From Siderastrea siderea (Eukaryota > Cnidaria > Anthozoa > Scleractinia > Rhizangiidae), in the NCBI GenBank assembly GCA_964030785.1, contig OZ034967.1:62697712-62761711 (forward strand): a stretch of DNA of 64,000 nucleotides. Reading direction: 5' to 3'. Position 1 is the first letter of the stretch, and the number at the start of each line of letters is the position of its first letter. The translations under genes were made by a program, and so were the position numbers. This document shows, in pieces, positions 1 to 13,129 of this stretch. The notes below the pieces were generated by a model, which was not told the DNA's origin, searched no databases, and saw only the letters and a program-made list of their open reading frames with translations.

Positions 1-1
1 G

Positions 2-568
2 GATTCTTCAAGGCAACTCAGTGATCTTGAAAGTCAGACCAATCTCAACAGATTGGATTCTTATTATGTCTTTCAGCGAAAACAAAGAGATCACGTGACG
101 TACCGACAACACTTGCAATGTCACTGTTTTTCTGCGCCATCAATGTACGCACCAAATGACAATCTCACGCGCTATCATGAGCCCACGTTCTTGGTGTCTC
201 CAATGTATCGCTACTCCCCCTATCCGCACATGGTTCCTTTCTTTACCCATCACACCACAAATTCTTCCCAGGCTTCGCCGCGTACCCAGGGTTTTAGGTG
301 CGAGTATTGTGGCAAGGTGTACTGCAGGAAATACGTGCTGAAAATTCACATGCGCACGCACACAGGATTTAAACCACTCCGGTGCAAAGTGTGCGACAAG
401 TCGTTCAGTGATCCGAGCAACATGAAGAAACACGTGAAACTTCACGAAACGGAAGACACTGTACATAAATGCCGACATTGTGGCAGAAACTTTGTGCGTT
501 ATAGAGGACTACTCAATCATATCAAATCAAAGCATTCTGAACATGTACCGATTGAGAACCGTCCTTAG
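2..568 (+). CDS. PRDM13-like C2H2 zinc-finger protein, 3' terminal exon (partial)
   Basis: The frame is open from the left edge and ends at TAG 566-568, so this is the C-terminal part of a larger protein. About 65 residues of Tyr/His/Pro-rich linker follow the edge, then three tandem C2H2 fingers. Finger 1 begins FRCEYCGKVYCRKYVLKIH (DNA about 294-352), finger 2 LRCKVCDKSFSDPSN (about 380-445) and finger 3 HKCRHCGRNF (about 464-538). The TGFKPL linker between fingers 1 and 2 and the signatures RKYxLKIHxRTHTG and FxDPSNxxKH are what I know from PRDM13, a SET-domain zinc-finger repressor acting in neural fate choice. Finger 3 diverges from the usual VRRRDLxRH form. The PR/SET domain is outside the window. 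The next gene starts 16 kb downstream on the same strand. Another PRDM paralogue is possible. Confidence 0.78.
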   Translation, partial: DSSRQLSDLESQTNLNRLDSYYVFQRKQRDHVTYRQHLQCHCFSAPSMYAPNDNLTRYHEPTFLVSPMYRYSPYPHMVPFFTHHTTNSSQASPRTQGFRCEYCGKVYCRKYVLKIHMRTHTGFKPLRCKVCDKSFSDPSNMKKHVKLHETEDTVHKCRHCGRNFVRYRGLLNHIKSKHSEHVPIENRP

Positions 569-1112
569 ACTCGTCCATACCTGAAGGGTAGCAAGTCTCC
601 AATGTACACTGACTCAAATTGTTTCAGTATGTTGGAAAGCTCAACATAATATACGAAAATTTCTCCAGTGGTTCCCTAAGAATTAAGTGCTTTTTGTGTA
701 AACATCACCTTACAAAAACGAACAATTAACTAAGTTCGGACTTAATTAACTCCATAAAATTATGTGTAGACTGTGTGACTGTGTAGAATGTGCTCCCGTG
801 AAGACACAGTTATTGTGATAAGGCGATAAAGCTGTAAGCTAGAAACTCTGTTAAACATTGATAGTAATTTTGTGACAAGTTTATTGGCATTTTTTAGAAA
901 ATGGCGCGGGGATATCTTAGCATGATGACGACACGAGAGGAAGATTGAGAGAATTCCAAACTATGTGAACCTGAGCAGCATGCAAGGATCAATATCTAGT
1001 TTTGAATTTTCCTCACTCCCTTGAGAGTTTGCATCGGAATTTTTTGATTGAAGGGATTCAAATAGCAAAAGTTGCCTGATACTTCAAAAGCCAAAGAATG
1101 ATAGCTCAACTT
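569..1112 (+). other. 3' flank / probable 3' UTR of the PRDM13-like gene
   Basis: Non-coding AT-rich sequence follows the stop codon. No perfect AATAAA was found before 1112, so the polyadenylation site is not located. No ORF or repeat recognised here. Confidence 0.35.
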
Positions 1113-1946
1113 AACCCTTTATAAGCCCCAGTATCAACATGCACATTCTCTCCACTGTTTGCCATACATTTCACTGAGTACTAATTGGGAGAACTTGTTA
1201 AGACATCAAGACTTTTAATCTTTGGTGATCATTTCCCCAATTCTCATGACCTTTATGTGGTATAATGCACTGATATGATAAGGAAAAATTTGATGCTGAT
1301 CACTATTGAGACTTAAGGTGGCTCCCTAGAGTTTCTACAAAAGTGACTATACGAACTGGCAAGACTTGCAAAAGAAGCCCTAGTTCTGTTGTCTTGCAAT
1401 CTTTGTTCCTGAATTTTATCAGTAAGGTTACCAACATAATTAACCTTATTTTGCAGGTTTTGCTTCTTAGGCATAGGCCGTTGTCATGGCAACAAAGCAT
1501 CTCAAGAATGACAGATATTTGCCATTAATTCGTCTCTTTTCTTAGATATTTTCCCTCGGTTAAATTTTTTTAAACTTTCCTATTTTATGAAAATGACTTT
1601 GACTAACATTTTGCAGGGGAAAAAATGTGGGGTCGTTCAGACGGATTCACCGATATCACGTGATTTCTTATTTTTTAACCATTAAACTGGATTGCTCTGA
1701 CAGAATTTTTCCAAAAAATGACATGTGAAAGGTAGCGTTAGTATCTCAAATTGCGCAAAATTACAAAAAAATCACCGAAGGAAACGCGAGAAAATTTACT
1801 GTTAACTTTGCTTTTTTTGGCTATGCTGACGCCATGAATATCAGGAAAAAACCTACGATTTTATGTGAGTGCGTGCAGATTACTACAGCTCACAGCATCA
1901 GCGCGCGCGCGGTCATAAAACTATAGGGAGCCACCTTAAAGGGTTG
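1113..1946. repeat. MITE-like repeat, copy A, interrupted by a TTAA element
   Basis: Starts with TTAACCCTTTATAAGCCCC and carries the body seen again at 2280-2487 and, reversed, at 23228-23420 (shared pieces: TTGGGAGAACTTG, GGTGATCATTTC, TTTGATGCTGATCACTAT). Its right terminus, AAAGGG, reappears only after the inserted element at 1317-1935, so the original unit was about 215 bp. Confidence 0.6.
1317..1935. mobile_element. TTAA-flanked non-autonomous DNA element (619 bp) nested in copy A
   Basis: TTAA at 1313-1316 and 1936-1939 flanks inverted ends GGTGGCTCCCTA (left) and TAGGGAGCCACC (right). Internally it has a GTGGGGTC motif and a GCGCGCGC tract near the right end, both also seen in the TTAA-flanked element at 24469-25116. 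No transposase. TTAA duplications are characteristic of piggyBac-type transposition; the superfamily assignment is inference. Confidence 0.65.
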
Positions 1947-2279
1947 AGCAAATATAAATCCTGTCAGCTTGGCCTACTAATCTACGCTGTTTTCTTTAAA
2001 TTTTCTGCTTGGTTTGAATGTGCTTAGTTATTAAAAAAAGGCAAGTACTGATTTGAAGGAAGACACTTCGTTAGCCCTGAACCCTCTTCGCCCCACCCTC
2101 CCCCCCTCCCTAGATCCGCCTCCTCTGCAACCGCATAAAATGACTATTCTCACAAACCAAACATTATGTGACGTCAATCTCTTGTTTATATAACCTTACA
2201 TGAAACGGCTATGCAAACAAAAAACTATAATTTAGGGCTGTTCACCATTTCACCAATGTTTTTTCATCCCAGATAGCCG

Positions 2280-2487
2280 TTATCCCTTTAAGCCCCTGAT
2301 CATTACACAGATTCTCCTTACCGGCCTCCATGAATTATGTTGATTACTAGTTGGGAGAACTTGCTCAAACGTCAAGACAATTCATCATTGGTGATCATTT
2401 CTTTAATTCTCAAGGCCTATGTGTGTTATATTGCACTGATATGATGAGGAGAAATTTGATGCTGATCACTATCCCGTTTAAGGGTTA
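2280..2487. repeat. MITE-like repeat, copy B (uninterrupted)
   Basis: Ends are imperfect inverted repeats (CCCTTTAAGCCCCTGATCA on the left, TGATCACTATCCCGTTTAAGGG on the right). Internal sequence parallels copy A at 1113 without the insertion, which makes it the internal reference for that nested event. Confidence 0.6.
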
Positions 2488-5400
2488 AATGGTTACAAGA
2501 TCAGTTAGCCACGGCAAAACATGTTGTGTGAATGGCTGATCTTACACGACTCAACTTCATCCTGTAGTTTTTTAAACCTTTTCAATTTTTCTAGTATTCG
2601 ATGACGTAGACTGAAGTCCAGCGCGGCACAGACTACAAGTTGCCGACCACGTTTTGTTTCGCAAAGATCTTCTGTGGAGCAGCCAGTCCAGTTCTAGCAT
2701 CTGGTCGCTTTAAGTTGACTAAGTTCTCTTCTCTCTTCTGCTTCTTTACCCTTCCTCGTTCTCCGTTATCATCACTGCCATCCTCTGTTTTTCAAGTCCC
2801 TTTTCCCTCTTTCTGTTCTTTCTACTTTTTCAGTCTACCGGCCATAGCAGGACCAGATTTCTGGGCGAGTCGGTTTCCATGACAACTATCCGAGCACCTT
2901 AGCATTTTTGGGCCCCTCCTTCATTACGAACGCAAGGTTGTGGTCGATCGCATCCGACTTCTTTGTGACTTCAGTTTTGGCTGCCGTCAGACATAGCGGT
3001 AACAAGTGATGCAAATTCTTCTAAGTCATCTAAGACGTCTAATTTAAAAAAAAAAATCACGAGTCGCGAAATCTCAAAAAAAAAAAATGCTAATTAATTT
3101 TTCTCCAAAAATAGTGACTTCTGGTCACACGCTGTGATATTACGGGATTCACACCGCGGCCATCGAACCACCGGCCACCAAAAAATTGTGTAAGTCGCAC
3201 GACCTTTGCCTTTTTGAAGTAGTTTCCAGACACATTCACGAGGAAGAACTAGAACATTTAATATCGTGGAATATGTTTTCGTATGTTACCCCCTATTGCG
3301 TACAAGTATTTTACGTGTTTTAAGTAACCCCAGCGCTGCATTCAGACAAAACAAATCACAAGAAAGTGATATTACAAGAAAAACATATCCCATCATCAGA
3401 AAGATTGATAGACGTATAGAGAAACCTTTTTTATGATACGATAAGTACTTTTGGAAACACTCGACTTGCGGAGTTGACGTGAATGCCGGATGATCGAATG
3501 GACTTCAAATTCACGTTTTAGCTTTTTGTTGAAAATATTGTGACGTAAAGGGGCGGTGATGCTGTGAAAGAGGGTTGCGCCGCTATTTAAATTCTGGGCA
3601 TTAATTGAATGTAATTGAACCTTTCAAATGAAAGAGCTGTATTACCATTTTCAATTATGAAAACTAATTGACAAAAAACACGTGTTAAGCTCTTTTATGT
3701 CATAAATACCTCGGGTTCCTTAGCGCTGCCGGTCATTCTCCTATGGTGTTTATGCATACCGCAGTTTACCTGTTTACAGTGGATTTGCGCCAGTGTCCAC
3801 TAGCCATTGTTCTGTTTTAATTACTTTCATATAACAAGATTTGATCGGTGGAAAGGTTCCTCATTTACATTTTCACTTATATGAAGGAGTCAGGGATGAA
3901 ATAATTCCCAATTGGGATGGATAACGAGTGATAAGGTTTCTTGATTGCAAGACTGAAAGATACCTCCTTGGTCATCATTACAGTTTACGACGGAGCCTTG
4001 GAAGGTAGATTAAGGTAACTGATGTCTCATGTTTGCTAAACTCGTGGGCCGCTAGCGAGCCTCTCGATTTGATAGTAACTTAGCTACTCAATTTGTAACA
4101 GAGCTGTTGGCTTTCGTTTGAGAGTGCTGAGAGCAAGTCTATAAGGCGAATGGCAGTGCAGTTGTCCCTCTAAATCATGTTCCTTTCTTTAAAGAGGGAA
4201 CTAATCGTTTAGTTTCCTGCGCTCATATAGCTTCCGTACACAGGACGCAATTTATCAGCGGCCATTTCTTTTGGTCGTGAAACAGTTAACGAAGTACAAT
4301 TGAGAGGAACAAAGCTTTCGTGACGAAGGATCATTCTGTTTTGCAATAATGCAATACCAGAAATAACTTAGTTTTAGTTTTACTGACAAAATCACGGGCT
4401 TTGTTTCTTAGATTTCATTAATAGTACTAAAGATCATTCGGAAAATACGCAAAATGCAAACAAATTCTTTCTTTTGTTTACAAAACGCGAAGATCTTGTT
4501 CAAGTAGTCAAAAGTAGATTCTCAAGAGGCTTCATTGATATTAGATTTCTTATCTGCCTGACAAAATGATAAGTGTTTTATTTCCCCGGCGCGCAATAAC
4601 CCACGTTACGATTTTGTCAGATATCAAGCGAGCGCACGATTCATCACGGATTTGCAAGCGAAGCGAAAGAGCAAACATTTTATTTACAATTGCCTATAAC
4701 CATTTACTGATAAATACAGAATCGCGGTCTCGGATGCGCATACGGCCGTCCTCTGACAACATTTAACTCCAGGGGAGGAGGTACTCTTGTTTTTAAGTCA
4801 TCTGCGTATAAATTAATGGTCCAAAACGAATGGATTGTGAGCCACTTTTGGTTTAAAATATGGTTTATAGAGTTAGATTTCAACCATTTGGTCTGAAATA
4901 ACATATGTTAAATCATAAATTTTGGTCTCACATAGGGTAAGTGTTGGAGCTCTGCTCACCTCACCCCCAAATTCCTAGCCGTTCCCCGCCCCCCTGGGCT
5001 GAATGTTTAGCACGGCTTTTTTGCGCGAACTCCTGCCTGATGATGATAAAATTATCCGAGATTTTTATCATTCAAAGAGCGGAGCTGTCGATGAGATCGC
5101 CAGATCGCTTTTAAATTGCTGATCGGATGGACCGACAAGTGTACAGTTGGAACCGACAGAGCTTTCCGCGTGAAAAGCCACTTAGTAAACGGTGCATTTA
5201 AGAGACATTTGTGGCATGGGTACAGATTGTTTCTTCACCTATCTCTTTACCAAAGGAATGTCGAAAAAAGGCTTTTTTTATTGAAACATATTTAGGCACT
5301 CTCTTGTCGGCTTAATTACTTTTAGACCAATTTCACGAGACCTCAATAAAAGTAGAACTTATTTTAGCTTGGTGGGCTTTGATCAGGGTTTGCCTGACAG

Positions 5401-6083
5401 AAGAGTCGTTTCTGTCATAAGGCGTGGTTCTTAATCAACGGAGAATGTTTTTAGTGGACAGATAATTTGGACAGAAGTAGATGTTGCGGGAGTGGAATTT
5501 AGTGAGGTTTACAAAAGGATTTACTATCGAACTCTGCGGATTAGGTCCATAACTTGAATCATTTGCTCACATGTCTTATCGTGCCTTTGTAGAGACACAG
5601 AGAATGTTTTCTATTTCTTGAACGGTAGACGACGGAAAGTTTACCATAATTGATAGAATTATGAAAGCTTGATGAATTTGAGGAGGATTTAGGCAACAAG
5701 AAACGTGCCAACACTTGCACTAGTTTGAATTAATCATAGTTTGAAAGTGCAGTCTAGTCTTTTTTTCTTTCTCCTTCAAGAGTCATTATGACAGTTTTCC
5801 ATCGTATATATCCAATCGTTCTGATGATCTTTCCCTTACCGCTAGGAACGCCTTTGAATCGAGAGATCATAAAATTTTAAAAAGAACCTATCATAGGCTC
5901 TTTGAAATATTCAAGAAATGACGAGATCGCGTCCCGACAAATCCACATAACAAAACAAGAGAATTCTAATTGTATGTCTGTAAACTGCCCCTGAAAACAA
6001 ATCACTGTATGGTACAAGAAAATAATCAAGTTGTGACACAATCACTTTAAATCCGTACTCCTCTTTGCGTTCCGACAAACCAC
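2488..6083. other. Intergenic, no gene recognised
   Basis: Contains a pyrimidine-rich stretch (about 2690-2840) that is open by composition, A-runs near 3043-3090 and otherwise unremarkable AT-rich DNA. No coding signal or clear repeat pair was found. Confidence 0.4.
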
Positions 6084-6234
6084 TAGCCTGTTCCAGGCTA
6101 TCATATAGCAGGGACGGCACCAGGGCGGCACGAAAATTAGAAAGGGAACGCAAAAATACTTAAGACGCGAGGGATCTCGCACTCTTTTGCTCAAATTAGA
6201 CTTTCCCCAGTATCTCGGAGCCTGGAACAGGCTA
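6084..6234. mobile_element. Short TIR element (151 bp MITE)
   Basis: Bounded by TAGCCTGTTCCAGGCT on the left and AGCCTGGAACAGGCTA on the right, near-perfect inverted termini that are themselves partly palindromic. No coding capacity. Confidence 0.6.
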
Positions 6235-7824
6235 GTAAACCACCATACATTCGACGAGTTTGCTTGTTAAGGAGCTCTTTTATGGACTTCCTTCTAGTTG
6301 CTAAACAACATGTAGTAACGTGATCGTGCGATGCAGGAATAACCCCATTAATTTCGGGTAGGATAACAAGAACCGGATAGGTTTAAGTACGTCTACTAAG
6401 TGTTGGCGAGTCGCTCTCTTGTAGCGGAAATATCCTCTTGACGGCGTAAAATATCATTTTCGGATCAACACGCTAAGAAAATGTCTCAGTTGAAAAAATA
6501 ACTGATGGCCCATGTAGCCAGTGGTAGATTGCTTACCGGATTGCTTTCAGTTCGGTAAGAAAAGGAACTGAAAAGGAAGTCAAATGTTACGAAGGCGTTT
6601 GTTATCCAATCTATTAAATCATGCCCCATTGTATGACTACACTCATCTATTTTGTAGTCCAGGAACACTTCTTTCCAAGGGGTTCTCCGCTGTTGGTTTC
6701 AATATAAAATAAATATTTGTTTTTTTGTTTGTGTAGTTGCCAAGTTTTTATTTCCCTTGGACATGTTGACCGAAAGGTTAGCGAACATTTGATCAGTCAC
6801 GTAAAACCTGCCCAAATTATGATAAATGGATACCCTTTTTGCGGCTCCAAAGGTGTCACCTTACGGCGAACTCCCGGTGCTATTAATAGGAGGGGCCGAC
6901 ATAAAGGCTATTTGAGGGCTTGCAAGGCTATGGTTCATCTATTAGTGATTGGAAACAAAACACGATATTGCTTCGAAACAAAGATATCGTACGACCAATT
7001 GGTTAAAGATGGCTTCCGATGTTGTGAAACCTAGTATCGTTGCCCTATTGCCACAACTTGAAGAACAATTGTTAGTGATATAGCGGGAACTCGAACAATG
7101 CATTAAGGAAAATGTGACTGGTCTAGGTATCAGTAAGACAAAGAAATCAAGTTTAGGACAATGTTTAGGTCTATGTTGGGCATCAATAAAACCGATTTAA
7201 ACTTCAAGTTTAGACCTTAGAGTCCAGCGTCAAACATAGGTTCGTGTATTGATGTCTTTCTAACTTGTGATTCTGTGGGCTAAATCCGAAGAAACGACCT
7301 TTCAAATGAAAGCTATTGCGTAAAACTGTACTTTGGCGCTGTTCGTTTTCCCTCTAGTTAAATAAAATGTGATATCAGTTTTTCTTTTGCAAAACTCTCG
7401 GGGACGGTTTAAAAGCTTTCTGCGCTTTTTTTCATCCCCGATTAGAAAATGTGCACGAAAACGGTGTAAACCTGAATCTAAAACTAAATGAAGCCGTGTT
7501 AAAAACAATTGCTTGGACTATAGACCGTTTGCCTGGGAGTCACTGGAAAGTGAATTTGGATGCTCTAGTCAAAAAATTCAGCTTTTTGAGTTTATCTTGA
7601 TTTCTGTGGCACGTTCAGATCAGTTTTGTCTCGACAAGGTAAAAATAATGGATCAGAAATCCACTACAATGTGTTTAGAATAGAATTCACTGAATGAATT
7701 TTTTGTTTTCATTTTGGATTGAAGCCTTATTAAAAGCAAGTATGGTTGATTAGATTTCTGTTTTGTTGCCTTTGTCCTGCTGCGTGCGTCGTTGACAAAA
7801 ATCGCACAAGCAATGTCATTTGGT
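6235..7824. other. Intergenic, no gene recognised
   Basis: A 105-codon frame at 6717-7034 has no recognisable domain and no splice or codon support. Nothing else distinct was seen. Confidence 0.4.
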
Positions 7825-8225
7825 TGCCCGGGGGGTACTACCTATAATGGCCTATAAGGGGAGGCTCCGCCCGAAAGGGGTACCTTTTTCAGGCTTCAGG
7901 TATATAAAAGAGAAGGGATTTCATGAGCTGAAGTATATGAAAGGGTAGGGGAATCTGTCATGTAGGTATTTAAAAGGGCATTTAATTAAAATATTTCGAG
8001 TAGATAATAATATTGTTTTTTGGTTAACATCTCTTCGGTAATACTGTTCTCCCCTACTATCGTTCATTACTGAATTCCAAGGGTATAGAAAAAGGATGCA
8101 ATGTGAAAGGGGTACCATTTTGTCAATGGTAGGTATACGAAAGGGGTACCTTTTCTGTCAAAAATGGTATATAGAAGGGCTAAGGGGTTGGACCTCGGGA
8201 CAGAGCTTCCCCGTATAAAACTTTG
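7825..8225. repeat. Dispersed repeat with GGGGTACC modules
   Basis: The left end (CTATAAGGGGAGGCTC, about 7850) is an imperfect inverted match of the right end (GAGCTTCCCCGTATA, about 8203). Between them AAAGGGGTACC recurs at about 7876, 8107 and 8139. This style of repeat is common in coral genomes, from general knowledge. The frames that cross it are repeat-derived. Confidence 0.5.
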
Positions 8226-11200
8226 TCGCATAACCCCCCCTTCCAGGCTTGGTTGATAAGCTCTCCTCTTACGTAGAGTAATCGATGATCTGTTACCACA
8301 GGCAAGCCCCCGAAAAATAAACTGGTTGGTTGAAAAATTTGGAGAAACATTTCTGATCAAAGTTTGTTCAATCATGATATCATGGATAAGGGCTCAGCCT
8401 GACCAAATACGGCATACTTAGTTTGCTTTTTTGACCTGAAAAGGCTGGGAAATGAAATAACAAAATTGGATTAGAAATTAAGAAAATAGTGACCTACGAC
8501 TGAACAAAACTCGGGTGTTTAATGCCTCCCACCCTCCATTTTCAACTCTCAAAAACATAGCAAAGAGGTGTAAATATGCGTTGCTAAAGGTGCATCGGAA
8601 ATTGAAAAAATTGATTGAGTAATTTGTGTTTACTAGAAAGAGCGTTAAGGTAACTGATTTTAAGCCAGGAAATTCAGGGATTGACTGTTCGTCTACGACA
8701 CTTGTGAAAATGAAACAAACCTTGAGTATTTTGGAATCCTAAGACCTGAAATGAAGTTGATTAATTTGTTGGAGCCTAAATTGTCGAAATGGTTTAGGAA
8801 ACTGATCAAGGATTGCTTGATATGTAGGTTTAATTTGTGTGCGAACGCCAGCTAGTCTATGTTAGCTGCCCTCGGTCAGTATTGTAGCAAGCTGTGTTTG
8901 CTTATTTCTGATAACTTGGTAAATCATTGAGTAATTATTTGTATTGTAATCGGCTTAGGGTTTAAACATCGAGTCTAATTCGGAGAAAATTCCGAAAGAT
9001 TTAAAGAATTTTCATAGAAAGACAAATTCAACGTGATTTCTTATTCATAAGGTCAAAGCCTCCCTCCCGCCTTTTCCTCTAATCTGAAAATCCTCCAATA
9101 GTTTACTTGCAAAGGCTATTTATTAATTAAAATAATTTTAAAGTCGATTATAATTACCATAATCGGAAAAAGCAATTTTACTGTAGTTGATTTGGGAGTT
9201 GTAAATGCCTTGCGCTATCATGATTACAATGATAATGATCTTACAAGACTTTTCCGCTATTTAGAATAGTTATATGTGTAGACTCTGTGGAAGACATGGC
9301 TAGTGTTACCGTTTTGAACCCTTTTCAGTGACGACTTACGCCACCAGTATCGGTTTTGTAAATCCTATTATTTCAGTCTCCGGACGCCTTCTTAGCTGCG
9401 ATTTTGTTATAGAACTCATTGGCTGAGCTGACCTTAAAGCTAAGAATATTAACCTTTGAACTATTCTCAACCGCTTTTGGTGTACAGACATTTGTGTGCA
9501 GCGCATATTTGGTACTCATCATCATGACATTCTTTTTCCAGGTATTTTCTCTTAATTAATACTGCACGAATAAAATTTCCTTTAAAAGAAACAAACTGAT
9601 ACGATTCTCATAGTAATCTTCTTTTTTGGCAGTTTTGTGCTGGATTAAAAAGTGAAAACATCAAACAAAGGGTAAATTGAAACAGCAAGGTTCCACTATG
9701 AAGGTAAGCCTGATTTATTTTATTATGGTCGCGCTCGTTTAGCCAGTCTGAATCCAGATTTTGTGATCAAAATGCGACTTTCCCTTTCCATTTAGGAGCA
9801 AACCAATCGAACATTGCAATCTGAACGACCCATGTACTAATGTAAATCGTTCCAAGTCTGTTTTCGGATTCTCTGTCTCATCTAAGCGAACTTAGATCAT
9901 GTCCCTTACAAAACGTGTTCATTGGCTGGGTGCAAACAAACATGGATTGATTCAGATTTTTGTTCCAGCTTATACGACACCCTAAACAATCTGAATAAAT
10001 GTTTTCAGTAAGTCTGAAAGCCTGACCAACCAAAAGAAGCAAAACCTTGGTCTACTCTGTAGGTCCTTTTGTTAATACCAGTCATAATCCACTTGCATGT
10101 GCTGTGAGAGGCCTAGTTGTCACGTCATCTCTTCGTCAGAACGAAAGGCGTGTTGCTTAGCAACCCTCTTAACAAAAACGTGGCCTCAGTTTGTCACAAC
10201 CTCATTCCCAGGGTCAGGCGTCTACTACAGGTAGGGTGCACAAACCAAAGAACCTGGGAACTGGCTTGGACTGGTCAATAATTTTCTTAGATTAATTTGT
10301 TATTAGTTTGCCTTCGCATGCTAAAGAGGGTTCAGTGTATTGTTTTTCGGTTGATTGTTGTCTTTTGTTTTCATTCAACAAAGAGAGAGTGTTTTGCTTA
10401 CAAATATACCACTCGTAAAAAAATGCTCAGTCGTGTAAGGAACGTATTAAAACTTCACCAATAAGGCACAAGGTTGCTAAAAAGGTCCATCGTAATTCTG
10501 ATACATTCGCTACACCTTCCTTTTTGTGACAACGTTTCGTAGCTACTAGTAGCTAGATTTAACCTCCCTACAGCGAAGAGAAGTTTTTGCTACAGGGTGC
10601 TACAACAAAATTAGTGATAACAACATCCGGATTGCGGCTCCAATCTCTTTGCCTCTTGAAATTATGCGCTTATCCAAGCTATTTTATCACATAAGCCTGT
10701 AATAATGCGTTACAATAAGCTTGTAATGACCCTCACACGGTGCTAATACCATACAATGACCCAGTTATCAGCCAGACAAATTGTCGTTTATCTCCGGAGT
10801 CAATAATGTTATTTTCCTTGATGAAAATTCGTTAATCCGTTATCTTTTTAAGCAGCCGATCGATTAGTACTGTACGTGATTGAAAAACAATCTCTAACAG
10901 CTGTGAATGGTATTGTTACATTGCTGAGACCTTTGTTCAAAGCCCAAATTTGGTGATGTAACAAAACTGAGAAGAAAAACCTTAGAGAAACCTTCGAGTA
11001 TCGCTTCGCTGTTCCAAAAATAAGGTCAACTCAACATTTTAATAACTTCAATACTATTGACCCCTACCTATTATGTAAAAGTAGCGACTTTTTCTTGTGT
11101 CCCTAGGCTCGGTTCAGTTAGTGCATCTTCACAAATTATTCGAAGCCGATAAATTCAGCACAACTCCTCCGAACTCACTAAAATGTTAAGTTCAAGTTTA

Positions 11201-11639
11201 AAAACAAGTTGACCAAAGAAAAAAAAAAGATATCTCTTGCCTTATTAGTTCTTTTAATATTTTAAATTTGTTTCCAGAATACTGAATCGTTTTTCTGATT
11301 CATTACTTGAAAGTTTAGTCTCTCAGTGTCATGCTTTGAGAAGGACTGGTCGTACAACGTACCTGTTTCCTTCAAAAATTTCAATTGTATTTATGGCCTT
11401 CAAAACTGCACCAAATGGATTGAAACCACGCGGCAAAACATAATGATAAATTGTGGCATTTGATACCTAAAAAAAAGTGCTAAACGTTTTCCTCACTTAA
11501 ATATTCGAGTGCCGGTCGGGCACATAATTTTTGCAAATTTTGCGTATGTCTCTGTTTCCTACCCTATCGCTTGCTTGTACTGAATTCCATCGAATGTGAG
11601 ACGGTGCCGTCCATTTAGCTCCATGTGGAGCTACGAATT
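8226..11639. other. Intergenic, no gene recognised
   Basis: AT-rich sequence with no long frame on either strand and no repeat pair I could define. Confidence 0.4.
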
Positions 11640-12133
11640 CTAACCACACCAAGAATAGTTATTTCTGTTTTTGCATAGCAGCCTGGATTTTCGACCTCGC
11701 CTCTCAAGATCTCTGTGATTAATCTTTGGGTTGGGCAGCAAGGAGAGAAATTTCCTCTTGTCGGACATTCTTCGCGCAGGTTTCCGTGTCTTTTGGCTGA
11801 CCTTTCCTTTAGATTTGTTCAGATATCTCGCGTTCGTCAGATGTAACACGTTGCCACGTTCCAGTTTGTTTTTACTGTGAAACGCTAAAGACAGAGTTTG
11901 TTTTCTCTGGGGCATTTTGCAATGATCTTATCATTGAAGTAAACAAGAACTCTTGATTGATACTCATCGTTTGCTATCTTAAGCCGCTTCGAGTCGTCTA
12001 GGTCACGGTACATAGATTTAAGGCGTACGTCTTTCAACTTGGATATACTTTTGCACAGATTAGCTTTCTTTGCTTCTTCAAAAATAACCGTGAGTGGAAT
12101 TAACCTTATAGTGTGAAGTCTAAAGGAGCTCAC
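11640..12133 (-). pseudogene. Possible decayed or spliced coding segment, unrecognised
   Basis: Two overlapping minus-strand frames, 12133-11885 and 11915-11640, are strongly Lys/Arg-rich and less AT-rich than the surroundings. The upstream frame ends ..CPRENKLCL at a TAG. The next frame begins 28 bases before that stop and runs on to a TAG at 11640 (..LCKNRNNYSWCG). The arrangement fits a one-frame shift in a once continuous basic protein, or chance. I recognise no family, and no partner exons were identified. Confidence 0.2.
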
Positions 12134-13129
12134 TGTATCGATTAAACCATTTTAGTGGGATCACGAGAAAAAGTTTAAGAGTCTGAGGGATCTCCGTAAA
12201 AGGTTTTCACAAAGGAGGTGAGTTGCAGGACAAGATTTTCACCGAGTGGTTTTCCAGCGGTTTAGAGTTACGAAAAACGGTTGTGTGGTCTTCGCTCTTT
12301 CCGAATTTGCACTTGCCACCTCAGTGTTCATGAATTTCGTTAGCAAGTCAGTTCTCTGTACGTTTTTCGACATGTTTGATCCTTTTAGTATAGGTCTAAC
12401 TGAACTCAAAATCGATCGAGTATAATTTATCGCTGTTAATGGTTTCTTTGCTGTAATTAGAGTAACGATACAGACGATAGTTGAGTGCTCGAGGCAATTT
12501 TTTTAATTTATTCATTTTGTTTACAGATATTTACGACAAGTAGACTATTGGGTCTATTGGGTTTTGTTGAGTAGCAAAAGAGGAGAAATCACAGTTGAAC
12601 TTTACAGTGATCATGCACTTTCACTGCTGAGCTGTGTCATCTGACATGGCTGCCATAATTAATGAGGACAAAAATTATCGTGTGTTATCTCAGTTACATG
12701 GTGACGAGTTCTAGAATGTAATATCACATTTGTGCTTGGCGGAGGTATGGCATTTTTTCTTGATCTTCAGCAGGGCTCCTGTCTTCCGGCGCGTTTTAGG
12801 GTCAGCGGAGACCAGACGTGCCTTTGCCGACGCCTTTGCCTCCTTGGCGCTGACCTAAAGGAATGCAGTTTCCAGGAACGATTTTGAAACATGACACAGA
12901 CAGAACATAAATTTCATAAAGTAATTGAGAACACTCTTTACAGAGAGGTCAAATTCTTTTCTTTGCTATAGTATTTTTGGTTTCTGAGCACTCAAAAGCT
13001 GCGACTTTTATTAGAACGACCACAATCCAAATCCTACTGTTTTAAAGTAATTACAATCAGCTATAATGGAAAAAATAACAACAACAACAAAACAGCAAAG
13101 GTAAAAGGGACTAGAGAATTGGTTTTCCC
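12134..13129. other. Intergenic, no gene recognised
   Basis: Non-coding. Ends with an AAC-rich stretch (about 13073-13092) that leads into the hammerhead-like motif at 13130. Confidence 0.35.

Noticed and set aside
2640..2882. 80-codon frame in intergenic DNA
   Set aside because: Pyrimidine-rich composition explains the lack of stops.
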